DNA of 64,000 nucleotides from Boswellia sacra (lineage: Eukaryota; Streptophyta; Magnoliopsida; Sapindales; Burseraceae), in contig SNVD02013297.1 in the NCBI GenBank assembly GCA_013180625.2, forward strand, positions 1 to 64,000, written 5' to 3'. The first letter of the stretch is position 1, and every line of letters starts with the position of its first letter. Of the stretch, positions 11,701-22,111 are shown one piece after another. The notes beneath the pieces are model-generated. The model saw only the letters and a program-made list of their open reading frames with translations, searched no databases and was not told where the DNA came from. Both the position numbers and the translations under genes were made by a program.

Positions 11701-11919
11701 ATGCCATAGGGTAGTCATATGGTTTGTCAAAAAGAAAACTTGAAATTAACAAACAAAATCAACAAACAACAACAACACAAAAACAACATTGATAATCAGA
11801 TCAAAACGAAACAAGAAAAAAAATTCGACAACAACAACACACATTCAAATATACAAGTAGTTGTGATTGTGGCTCACATCTTCCACTGGTTTTACGTCCA
11901 GTAACAGCTGAAACGCCTT

Positions 11920-12375
11920 CTATGAGTCGGGGATTTGCTTCCCATCCAGTTTTCTTATACACTGGCAAACAGGATCGTTTTTAGTCAGATTCCCTAGACT
12001 ATAACACTGCAATTCATCACGAAATTGAGTCCATAGATTAAGCAATTCACGCTGAACAAGTCCACAAGAATGTGACTCGAGAGTTAACAAAACATTATCC
12101 AGCGACTCATTACTCAAACCATTCTTAATAAATGAAAGTTTATCTTCTCTATTCCTGGACGCCAAACCTAATGAACGACAAGTCTGGTTACAATTCCATC
12201 TAGCACATTTATAACATACTTGTAACCTTTTCGCTCTTCGCCTCTTGGCGTAGTAGCTCTTTCCTAGACCAGGCATGTATTTTGCGAGATTAATGTCCGG
12301 CTCACCGGACAATCTCACCTTGGCTTCGATAAGCCATGGATATCCGCAGGCACATTTAGGAGCATCAACGCCCAA
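11920..12375 (-). CDS. Unrecognised cysteine-rich ORF (about 151 aa) inside element B
   Basis: I do not recognise this protein. It is open for about 151 residues from a TTG (12375) with an in-frame stop a few codons upstream and no ATG at that point, so it may be a fragment rather than a complete gene. It begins CACGYPWLIEAKV, has a basic stretch YYAKRRRAKRLQ, then a cysteine cluster CYKCARWNCNQTC that could bind zinc, then a leucine-rich helical-looking segment. It does not look like Gag, protease, RT or integrase. It lies in the same orientation as the retroelement, between pol debris and the LOG copy, so a second captured host sequence is a reasonable inference. Confidence 0.45.
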   Translation of the reverse strand: MGVDAPKCACGYPWLIEAKVRLSGEPDINLAKYMPGLGKSYYAKRRRAKRLQVCYKCARWNCNQTCRSLGLASRNREDKLSFIKNGLSNESLDNVLLTLESHSCGLVQRELLNLWTQFRDELQCYSLGNLTKNDPVCQCIRKLDGKQIPDS

Positions 12376-12517
12376 AGTCTAGTCATCCGTACTTTATAAA
12401 TTTTAAACACAGCATTTTGAGGAAGTGAAGGGAAATATTTACGAAGGTTTGACAGAAAGATATCGGCATCCATTGAAGAGGAGAAAAGGAAAGATATTAC
12501 CAGTAATCCGTTTGAGT

Positions 12518-12604
12518 CTATTCTTCTCCAAGATACGCACGCTTCAAACCTTCAAGCAATGGCTTCAATTCTTGTTTCGGTGTTTCCTCAAGCTGTTGCA
12601 CAAA
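12518..12604 (-). pseudogene. Short pol-like fragment (second, non-collinear copy)
   Basis: On the minus strand this reads VQQLEETPKQELKPLLEGLK then RAYLGEE and a stop. The ELKPL...LK.AYLGEE pattern matches the linker between protease and RT in Athila-like pol. The same region is already present at about 13240-13150 (ALELKLLPDHLRHGFLSED). The interior is therefore a mosaic with two pol-linker pieces. Confidence 0.5.
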
Positions 12605-12879
12605 TGAGCACAAAGTACGAAATAATCAAATTAAACAAAAGAAACGAAAAGAAAAGAGCAGAAAAGAAACTAAAGACACATAAAAGAGATAACAACACGA
12701 TAGCAAACAAAAGTAAAATACAAGTAAAAAAATATAAAAACAAATAAGACAGATGGCAAAGAGAGATAAAACCTGGTCAATTTGATGGTCTACGAAAGGA
12801 ATCTCCTCGAGACACAAAAATTGATCATTATTATCATATTTTATTTTTCTTTTCTTTTCTTTTATTTATTTTTCAAAAA

Positions 12880-12917
12880 CATTGGGTTGCCTCCCAATAA
12901 GCGCTTGGTTTAACGTC
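12880..12917 (-). other. Conserved post-pol boundary segment
   Basis: On the minus strand the segment contains AAGCGCTTATTGGGAGGCAA followed by CCCAATG. A closely similar non-coding sequence, from memory of the family, follows pol in many Athila/Calypso-type elements. Its position right after the truncated RT start suggests that pol was removed by an internal deletion ending here. Confidence 0.5.
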
Positions 12918-12918
12918 C

Positions 12919-14937
12919 TCAGCCCGACGTTGGTTCCATCATGGGAGGGTCCAATCTCCGCTGTGCTTCTCTAGTGGGCTTGGATCCTTTTTCCAACAAG
13001 AATTGGTGCATGCATATGGCTGGGCCTTGGATGTTAGCAATCGTCCACCCAATAGTTGTTTTGTGGTATGTCCGTATTCGGACGAGTTTCTCTTCTTGTA
13101 TTCGTGCAAGGCCCATTTCTATTATAATTGGCAAAGGATCATCCTCACTCAAGAATCCATGCCTCAAATGATCTGGAAGAAGCTTAAGCTCCAAGGCAGG
13201 GGCTGTCATCACAGAAGGAAGAATTTTCTCATTAGATAAAGGAAATTGAATGTACGAAACATCATACCTATTTGTGGTTATTGCGATGGTCTCATCTAAG
13301 CTTGTCACAACTTCCTCCATTTCTTTGGACACTTGTATCAAAATTTCTGACTCCTTAGAATTTTTTGTCCCTATGTGCTCATTAATAGCTATATCCAATC
13401 CATTCTTGTGAGTTAACTCAAAACATTATTGTGGCAGAGAATCAGTAAAGTCAACTACAAAAACAGAATATAAGTCACTAGGGTACCTCATTGCCTCGAA
13501 AATATTAAAACGGATCATCTCGCCATCAAATTCCATGGTGAGAGTGCCATTATTAACATCAATCTTAGTTCGAGCAGTTTTTAAGAATGGTCTCCCTAAA
13601 AGAATCGGTGTTGGATTAGGAGATTTCTCATCCTCCATTTCAAGAACATAGAAGTCTGCTGGGAAAACCAATTGATTCACCTGCACAAGCACATCTTCCA
13701 CAACTCCCTTGGATATGCATTAGAACGATCAGCAAGTTGAATGGTAATACCAGTTTCCACAAAAGGTCCAAGATTTAAAGAAGCATAAATAGAATATGGC
13801 ATGATGTTAATAAATGCTTCTAAATCGAACGTAGCTCTTTCAAACTTAGTTTTACCAATGGTGCATGTAATGGTGAACGTACCTGAATCTTTGTATTTCG
13901 GAGGAATTTTTTCATGTAAAACAGCTGAAACATTTTCCCCCACACTTACTTTCTCATTTCCTTTTAACTTCCTCTTGCTGGTGCATAACTCCTTGAGACA
14001 TTTTGTATAACAAGGTACTTGCTCGATAGCATCCAGAAGTGGTATATTTACCTCAATTTTGGGAGAAGTTTCCAAGATTTTCTGTTCTTGTTCCTCCTTC
14101 TTCGATTTTGCAAATCTACTAGGAAAAAGTGGAGGAGTAACATATGAAGGAATGGGAGTTATCGGATTTACCTGAGAAGTCAGTGTTTTGTTCATGGTGG
14201 AAGTGGTGTCATCTCCTTCATCAGTTTGTGATTTCTTTGGCAGGACATCTAATTGCTCTCCATTTTGCAAAGTTATCGCACAAGAATTCTCTCTTGGATT
14301 GATCACCGTTTGACAAGATAATTCTTCTGAGCCTTGGCCCTCGAATTTGCTCATGCTAGTGACCAATTGTCCCATTTGATTTGCCAGGTTTTGGATACTT
14401 GCCCCAGTTTCCTGCTGGAATTGCATTGTGTTAGTGGCAAGTGCATTAACAATATCCTGAGAGACATACCTGAGTTTTGTGAAGCTGGTTGCGGTGCTGG
14501 ATGTGGCATTGGTGGTGGTTGCATTTGAAATGGTTGCTGCACTCTAGGTTGATTAAAACCTTGTGGCCGATTTGGTATGGCATTTGGGGTGATTGGTTGA
14601 TGATTCCAGTAATTAAAATTAGGGTGATCTTCCCATCCAGCATTATAAGTGTTAGAGAAGGGATCATACCATTGCCTTGTTTGTCCTGAAAATCCATCCA
14701 TGGCATTGGCTTGTTCCATATATTCTCCTTGTAAAGTTGGATACATGTCGATTGGATGCTCCATGGTAGAATATATCCCACATGCATAAGATTTCTGCAT
14801 ATCTCCTACAGCCATGTTTTCACAAGAGAAGTTAGCTCAGAAAGTTGTTGTTCAATGTTCGGAGTGCTTACCTCATTTACTCTCCATGGTAGTTGTGGCT
14901 CAAATCCGCCACTGAATTGATGGAAGTTTACTGTCAT
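12919..14937 (-). pseudogene. Broken gag C-terminus, aspartic protease and RT start of element B
   Basis: Reading on the minus strand, a gag C-terminal piece starts MTVNFHQFSGG (14937) and reaches SELTSLVK. After a frameshift near 14815 it continues MAVGDMQ...CGIYSTMEHPIDMYPTLQ, a decayed form of the family's CGIC..HPTDMCP metal-binding segment in which two cysteines have become tyrosine. A proline/glutamine-rich linker follows. After another frameshift (about 14400) comes the protease: the DLGAS-type active site is changed to DLEAF, followed by INIMPYSIY and LADRS.AYPR. A third frameshift near 13700 leads to PILLGRPFLKTARTKIDV, the protease flap and C-terminal region. After a stop near 13426 the frame from 13398 runs through LPDHLRHGFL to IGWTIANIQG and RRLDPPMMEP, the N-terminal edge of RT, then stops. 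The Retrotrans_gag domain is absent upstream. Nothing here can encode active proteins. Confidence 0.9.
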
Positions 14938-15028
14938 GTCGTCTAAACACAAACAATCAAAAAAAGAAAAACAAACAAAAATATGAATCAACAATGAAAA
15001 CAAAATAACAAATCGATTAGAAAATCAA

Positions 15029-15046
15029 TCCCCGGCAACGGCGCCA
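15029..15046 (-). other. Primer binding site of element B (tRNA-Asp type)
   Basis: The minus strand reads TGGCGCCGTTGCCGGGGA, beginning six bases inside the 5' LTR boundary. This 18-mer matches the PBS described for plant Athila/Tat elements and is complementary to the 3' end of tRNA-Asp. Confidence 0.88.
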
Positions 15047-15052
15047 AAAACT

Positions 15053-16464
15053 TGATGCGTTCGAAACTAGCAAGTATACTAGTCGCACAAGTAATAAAGT
15101 GATAAGTAAGATATCGTTCCCACGAGGATTGATTCTAATTGAATTTGTTATTTCCAGCAACAATAAACTAAACAGGGGGGGATTTTTGTTGAATGCTTTA
15201 CTAAATGAAATAAGAATGCAAGTAAAGAATAACAAAACAGAAAGTAAATTTGAATGAAAAATCAATGGGAGAAAGCTGGTTAAGGGATCCTTCTCTACCA
15301 CAAGATATGGATTTGCGAATTAATTGTAGAATTGTCATCTAATTACAGCATTGAAGTTATCAACCGTAGATAATAACAAGCTCTATTACCCTAATCTTTC
15401 CTTACTTTGTTGTTAAATAAAACAAGCTCTTTATTTAATCTCTATCCATTAAACAACCTAGAACAAGCTCTCTAGTTTAATTCAATGGATGCATTACGAT
15501 AAGAAAGATAGGTTGATCTAAGCAATAAACACACAAGCTCGGATTATTTAACTTAGGTTATATTCTCCAATTGCAATCTCTGATCACAATTTTGCTACTA
15601 ATGATTAGAAATTCAAGACAATTACGGATCAAGATTTCTAGTCTAGCAATAAATCACAACCAGATTATATTCAGTTGGCCACTCAAATACAATCAGCAAG
15701 CAATCATAAGCATTAAATATGGGAGAATACAAGCAACTTCAATTAGAGAATTGGATAACAATTCCTTACACAATCAACTTACAAAAACCATATCAGGGGC
15801 TTTGAAATCACCCTCAACCAATTCAGATTCAGTTACACATGTTTAAGAACGTGGTAAATACAATACAACATGGAGACATTCCAGAAAATGAAAGGGAAGG
15901 GAAAAACTTAGCAAATTTGATGTAATTCTCTTTGGATTGTAGTTCTTCCTCTTTCCAAGCTTCCTTTCTCCTTCAAGAACTCCAAGAGATGAAAGAATTC
16001 CAGAGCTGCAGCCTCCACCACGTTCTCCCCTCTTCAAGTTATGAAAATAAAACCCTAAAATGTGTTTAAATACTCTGCTACAGTAACTTGCTACAGTGTC
16101 CCGTATTATACATGCTACAGTGACTTGTGGAATTACATTTCTATACATCTCACACTGTTTTGATTACAACTTTTGGTACACTGAATGGATTTATAAACCG
16201 TAAATTTCTCCAGAAAATAGACTTCGAGAGCTTTCCAACGGTATATAACTATGTCATCGGGTTCATTGTATATCAATACAATTAAATCCGAGAAGATCAC
16301 TGACTAGCAGAGGTGAAAATGAAGGGTTTTACTCCATTTTTGTGCAAGTTGCTCCAAAACTCCTACAAACATCAAAACACACAAAAACATAAAAATACCA
16401 CAGAATATAGCAAAGAAACATGGACGAATTGATATAAAAGTAATACATAAATAGACACCTATCA
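15053..16464 (-). repeat. 5' LTR of element B
   Basis: Partner of 7263-8674, also 1412 bp. It is flanked outside by GAAAT at 16465-16469. Promoter block on the minus strand: ACTGTAGCA-like copies (about 16075-16130), TATTTAAA and telo-box. It drives the element interior, including the LOG copy, in the sense direction. Confidence 0.95.
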
Positions 16465-16469
16465 GAAAT

Positions 16470-16791
16470 AGTTTGTAATTTTATTTTCACTTGTTTCTTG
16501 TTTCTTTCTTTAGCAAGTTATGATAATGAAAATCTAAATGATCTTGAAATCGCACCAAGATTGTATATTATAGCCTATAAAGGCTTTAGGTTTGAAATAG
16601 GCATTCACTATGTGAGATAAACGTTATGAAGGTGAGCTTTTGATGTATCTATGGTCAGTCAAACTTATATTCGACTGACACCTTAATCTTTGATTTTATT
16701 AATTATCATCCAATTCAATATCATACTAAACACAGTATTGTATTATGTTTCTCATATCCTATCCCTTCCAATTCAATATAATTCAGTCCTA
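16470..16791. other. Short intergenic spacer
   Basis: No gene, repeat boundary or RNA signature is seen between the element B TSD and the following solo LTR. Confidence 0.5.
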
Positions 16792-16796
16792 AAAAT

Positions 16797-17368
16797 TGTT
16801 GGGAATATTTATAATAAATTTAAATAATGTAATCAAACAACAAGATATTAAAGAAATAATAAAATATGAATTAGATTAATATATTAAATAAATAGAATAA
16901 ACAAAGAGATAAAGTAAGAAATAAGTGGCCTGAGCATTTGGGAGGCATGTCGAAGGCATTGTCCTAAAGCCAAAGAGTCCTTCCCTCGTGCGGGTCATAT
17001 CGGTACTCAAGGGCTCCAAGATACAACCCAGTGCTCACAGCCTATCTTCTCGATGAGCACGATCACCGGAAGAAAATAACTTGTCTTCATGTGTCGCGGT
17101 TGCTCAAAACATAGAAAACTCAGAAAATCTCATATCTATGTTAGAACCTTTGAGACTCCTTTATATAGTAATCTCATAACTTAGGTAACGTACAAATTAA
17201 TTCTTGTAACTCTCAAGTCATAAGTTCTTAATAAAAGCATGAACGTTACAAATAATAAGTGTCGTAACGTTCATATTTTTATTATACTTATAACGTATGA
17301 AATTAATATCAAAATAAATTTTGTAACTCATGGTGTAAATGTTTGTTTTAAACCTTTTATCTCCAACA
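16797..17368 (-). mobile_element. Solo LTR (572 bp) with AAAAT TSD
   Basis: Starts TGTTGGGAAT and ends CTCCAACA, so the ends are TGTTGG/CCAACA inverted. It is flanked by AAAAT on both sides (16792-16796, 17369-17373). No interior or second LTR is present, consistent with unequal recombination. The minus strand has a TATA-like ACTATATAAAGG near 17160, which sets the orientation. The short terminal inverted repeat is typical of Copia LTRs. Confidence 0.85.
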
Positions 17369-17373
17369 AAAAT

Positions 17374-18301
17374 TAATACAATCCTAAGAGGTGCACCAAA
17401 CACACCCTTTTATAAGACCCGCTATATTTTATTGCATTATGAGTTCATGGTCATTCGATTATGTTATTGTACGAGTGAATTTCTGCACACAAATTTGATT
17501 TAATTGGATTGGACTGGTTCTTCTTTGTGTTGTTAGCTTAGAATAATGGTGGTATGTGTTGGTTGAATAATAAAATTGCCTTGCACACTTGCAGCTTCCA
17601 TCAGTAAGAGGCTTAGCTTCAATCAACAGAGGTAGCTACCGCCTTCTCTAGGGAGCAGGTGGGTGGGTGGGTGGGTTTGGTTGGTGGGGGGGTGGTGGTG
17701 GGGGCGTTACCTGCAAAGGCACTTTAATGCCAAATTAGACAACAATTGTGCGTTTATGTTTAGCAAAGTAACGTACAGATAAAAATCAATAATAGAAGGA
17801 GGAGAAACTATAGAGTCGAGAGACTTTTTGGTTTGGTAAAGATACTTCCTGTGTTCTCCTTTTATAGGGATCGTAGGTTGATTATTCTATGTCTCTCTGT
17901 GTCTATCAAGCTAGCTTCTCTTCATCTCTATTTATTATTTCCTAGCAACCCCTTTCCTCTTTCCTAGTCCTAACATAATTAATATTCCTTTTTCCCTTTC
18001 TCTTTTTGACACAACCACGCAATGCTTACTTTTTCCTTTCCCAACCTTGACATAGCCAACTCATGCTTTCCTTTTTCTCTTTTCCACATCAAACGTATTT
18101 AATAGCCCCTAACATAGGAACCTCATGCTTACTTCCTCCCTTCTCAATCTGACACAGCCACCTAAATCTTTCTGTCCAAGTCTGACACTATTAATAACCC
18201 CTATTTCCTAAATTCTTTTCTTATTTACCCTTTAGGCAGTGCTATTGAGCTTTGCATTTTGTTGGGATTGGCTCAATTGGACTTGGGCAAACCTATGTCA
18301 C
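17374..18301. other. Intergenic region, G-rich then pyrimidine-rich
   Basis: Contains the G-quadruplex tract described separately. From 17760 to 18260 it is pyrimidine-rich, with repeated motifs such as CTCATGCTT, CCTAACATA and TTGACACA. A minus-strand TATA-like CCTATAAAAGG lies near 17860, so it may be a decayed LTR, but I could not fix its ends. Confidence 0.35.
17661..17706 (+). other. Strong G-quadruplex-forming tract
   Basis: GGGTGGGTGGGTGGG (17661-17675) has four G3 runs with single-T loops, a very stable intramolecular quadruplex pattern. It is followed by TTTGGTTGGTGGGGGGGTGG and GGTGGGGGC, which add further G runs. Confidence 0.8.
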
Positions 18302-18309
18302 ATATCTTG

Positions 18310-19222
18310 TAGGGATGGCAATTGTATCTGGGTAGCCAACAACATCAAAGAAATTACCCGGAATTCAAAGGATTTTGGCTAGGGATGGGCAGGACAAATT
18401 TGGTAGAATTGAATTGCAATTGTGTAATAAGCCCAATCCAAATCCAACAATACAATGATCATCTAGCCTAGCCCTTAAGATTGTGAAAGCAATTGATGCC
18501 CAATAGTTTGAGCCCAGCCCAAAGTCCAAATTTAAAATAATGTGTAATGTGTTTATGTTAGATTGTATTGTGTTTAGAATGAAGAAATTAGATGTTGTAT
18601 ATTTAAGAATATTAGTTTATCTTATGTAAATTGAACTTCAAATTCAAAAAAAAATGAATTTCTATATATAATTTCACCATTGATATTTTTGTAATCATTT
18701 TACTAATTTAATAAAAATTATTGAACAATTGGATTTGGATTTTGCTATATATATATATATGTATATAATAACTCTATTTATTTTATTTATTAGTATTTTA
18801 ATTTTTAGAAACATTATAAATATCAATACAATTCACAAGAAAAAACACATTATAAATATGTTTCCAAAATATCGGTACAAATTCAAATATTTATCCAATT
18901 TCACAAGAAAAAGAAAACTATAAATAAAATGTAGGGAGGCATTGAAAAGGTGGATTGAACTCAAGCTTATGTTAAAATGAAAGCCCCCAATACCACCAAG
19001 CTACACCAACATTTTGGTTATTGGATACAAAATTTAATATAATAACGAATGTTGTTTGCACACTCAAAATTCAATTCCCCGACCCTGGGATAAAATTTCC
19101 CAGCTTGGCCCCAGCCCTAGAATTTCCGATGAATTTTTCGAGGATGGAGAATTGAATTCCATGCCCCGTCCGAAGACGGGGATTGAGGTCTCAGGCCCAA
19201 CCTCGGGTTTTTGCCATCCCTA
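18310..19222. mobile_element. Degenerate hAT-like element with TAGGGATGGCAA ends
   Basis: Perfect 12-bp inverted ends TAGGGATGGCAA (18310-18321) and TTGCCATCCCTA (19211-19222). The flanking octamers ATATCTTG and ATGTCTCT agree at 5 of 8 positions, so the TSD is only suggestive. The subterminal parts are GC-rich (GACGGGGATTGAGG at the right). A second similar motif CTAGGGATGGGCAGG at about 18379 suggests nesting. There is no transposase. Confidence 0.7.
18944..19010 (-). repeat. tRNA-derived (SINE head-like) sequence
   Basis: On the minus strand, TAGCTTGGTGG (19003-18993) fits a pol III A box. GAGTTCAATCC (18962-18952) fits a B box about 30 bp downstream, the spacing of a tRNA-derived promoter. 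No intact tRNA fold is evident, so a SINE head or tRNA relic inside the hAT element is more likely. Confidence 0.45.
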
Positions 19223-19505
19223 ATGTCTCTGTCCTTTCAATTATATAAATGTAAGAATTGAGAAGGCTACCACTATGAAGGGAAGTGGGCCGTGAGATGG
19301 AAGGCACAAAAAAAATAAAAGTAAACAAAGAGAGAACACAAGAGGAAAAGAGAGATCGCGAGAAAAGAGGAAGCAAATCATTTTCGTAATGGCCTTCAAC
19401 GCATATAAATTTACAAAGACCACGGGCTCTATTTATAGAGCACCAAAGCAAATATATCTTACTCTTCGCTTCACGCAATTGAGCCACATTGACGATTGTG
19501 ATTAA
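19223..19505 (-). promoter_or_regulatory. Possible orphan promoter and leader on the minus strand
   Basis: The minus strand has a palindromic TATA region GCTCTATAAATAGAGC (19441-19426). It is followed by a pyrimidine-rich, leader-like stretch to about 19230, ending where the hAT-like element begins. A first coding exon is not evident. It may be a promoter separated from its gene by the insertion. Confidence 0.3.
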
Positions 19506-20612
19506 GAATGTGATAAATGTGACAAATGGCTAAAGGCTAGACTAGAAAGGAGTGGTGAAAAATCGAACAAATATTACAACACAATCAACTTTTCCTGGCA
19601 ATGTTTCGTACCATCGTATTGTAATATTTTAGGGCCTAAATTTGATATGGCCTAATTCAAGACAGGAGTCGTGACCCAGTCGGGGAAGCAGAGTCCATAT
19701 CAAAAAAGAATCTAACAGGTAGCTTAGTATAATTAGTTGTAGAATCATACTATTCAGTCTCCATCTCCAATTTTACAGAGAATAAAAACGTAACAAAATA
19801 AAAAAAAAAATTAGAGGCAAAATGCCTTAAATAATCAATTCCTCCTTTCGTAAATACTTCATCCATTATATGGCTTATTTATCTTTTTTTAATTATATTA
19901 ATTTTTTATTTTGCTACAAAAGATTTGAATTCTCATCTTTTTGTTTGATGTTAAACTTATATACGTTATTGGTCTCGTGTATTGTTTCCACTTGTTTGTT
20001 TGTTTGCAAATAATCTTTAAATCTTTAAAGTCATAGGTTTAAATTAGAAACTGGGATTAGAAAGTGTTTATTAAGAAATAAAAAATTAAAGATAAGTTTT
20101 ATTAATTTGTATTAGATTTTAAGTAATTTTATGTAGGGACAAATTTAAAATAAAAGATATTTTAAAGATGGATTTCTTTAGTTTGGTAGGGGAGTCCAAG
20201 TAGCACTACTCTTAGTTTTATTTGTATTAATTTGTAACTGTTAATTCAATAACCCTTGTTTACCAAATAATATAGAAATCAATTCCTTCAACTAACAAAG
20301 CTTATAACTGTTTCAAAATAAAATACTAATGAAATACCAAACTTTTTGAAGACTCTTTCTTCTTTCACACACACCAAACATGCTTATCCTTTTAACATGA
20401 AATGGATAAGTTCGCCACTTCACTTATACGTTCTACATTTAAACCAACAACATATCCAATCCTTTCTTTAGTCCTTTAATTAAGCTTTCGGAATGATTCA
20501 ACAAACCCCTTAAGGATTTCTCTAAAAAGTTAGGTACTTAAAGTTTCAGAAGTGGCACAAACAACCCTAACATTAGTGGGTATAATCTTTTTAATAAAGA
20601 ACATAGATTAAT

Positions 20613-20644
<32 letters not shown>

Positions 20645-22111
20645 CATGTTAATTCCTCTTTTTCTTTTACTTGTATTATTATTATTCTTTTAATTTTGAA
20701 GACAAGGTTATCATAATAGATATATTATAGTAAATTAATAACTAGTCTAGGAAAATTCAATTTGAGAAAAAAAAAGCCATTTATAAGTTAAATAAGACAT
20801 GTCGTTCCTTCCATACAGCTTATTCAAATAAAAGAAATAGAAGTAGATATCTTAAAAAGTCGCATTTGTTAAAAATAAGGCTTTACTAAAAGTTGACGAT
20901 TATTTGATTAAATATTCGTTTGAATACTTTTAAGATTTTTAATAATAAATTACCAAAGTAGTAAATATAGAATAATATATTAATCACTCATATATTTTTT
21001 TTAGATTATCATCAAACGATCTAACAATTATTCAAAAGAGTTTTTTATAGTAAAAAGTTATTTGATAAATAGAGTAGAAATGATCAAATGGGTCAAATTA
21101 AATTAACGTGCAATATCCCAACTTGCTGAGATGTCGAAGGTATATAAAAATGGCAAGTTGGTGATGGGAAACTGGGAAAATTTCTAGAAGTTGACAACCG
21201 AGATTTGGTTGTAACATATATTGATTTTAGGTTTTAGTGGCTTTGACCGGATTTCTCAATCTGCTTTTTATCTTTGTTATTATTATTATTATTATTATTA
21301 TGTCCTATTGCGCTTGGTGATGTCGGCCGATGCTCATGTATGTTAACATGTAAGACAAACTGCTAAGATACCTACCGACACTCCAGAGAGTTTCAATTTT
21401 CAATCAAATTTTAATATAAAATTTTAAACCATCCGATACTATTATCAAATGAGTTAATTTTGGTGAATATTCTCATGTTCTGCACTCCTAATACTTAATT
21501 GAAAGTATACTTTGGAGCGCGTTGACCCGTCCTAATCTTTTTAAAATGCATTGTAGATACACTTATTGACAGACTTGTCATGTCACACTATTTAACAGAA
21601 TACTGGTATCAGGTGATTTGTTTTAAAAATTTATCCCTCTTCTTTAACAAATGATTTTGTGGAATTTGTTACTAGATTTAACCTTGATAACTTTCTAAAA
21701 GAGTTAAGGACTTTATGGTTTTTTGAAGGCTTAGGCTATGGTGCACAAACTACCACTCCCAAACTCCCCTTTTTTAAACTCGTTTTCCATTTAATTAACA
21801 CACTCACTCACTTAATGAACGTCTTGTACAAATTTAAATTATCTATATTTACTTTATAGATCTGCCTTAATACCAATATATATCATATTAAAAATAAATT
21901 TAAAAAACATTTTTTAATAAATCTGTAATTTTAATATTTAACTCCACCATATAATTAGCCTACAGTCATGTAATTTTAATATTGACTTTTTTTTGTCTTT
22001 GTCTTTTCAGACTAATTAAGGTTTCCATCATTGTGCACAGGATACTTGCCGCTTCACGGAAAACCCACCGTCTTAATTCTTCGCATGGACGCACCAAATA
22101 CACGTTTTGAT
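19506..22111. other. Intergenic AT-rich DNA with microsatellites
   Basis: No gene is seen. A TA dinucleotide repeat lies at about 20620-20643 and a TTA trinucleotide repeat at about 21275-21301. The short ORFs have no domain signature. Confidence 0.6.

Larger units (their letters stand above)
7263..16464 (-). mobile_element. Element B: non-autonomous Athila-like Gypsy retrotransposon carrying host gene sequence
   Basis: This 9202-bp element has two 1412-bp LTRs that start TG and end CA in both orientations, flanked by GAAAT (7258-7262 and 16465-16469). It reads on the minus strand: 5' LTR 15053-16464, PBS 15029-15046, broken gag-protease-start of RT 14937-12919, host-derived and repeat sequences 12607-10653, non-coding 3' interior, PPT 8675-8689, 3' LTR 7263-8674. 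The rest of RT, RNase H and integrase are missing, so movement would need proteins from a related element. By eye the LTRs differ at only about 20 sites, pointing to recent insertion. The PBS and the gag/protease style suggest the Athila group of Ty3/Gypsy. Confidence 0.93.

Noticed and set aside
18944..19010. Functional tRNA gene
   Set aside because: Only the internal promoter boxes match; no full cloverleaf with acceptor stem is evident.
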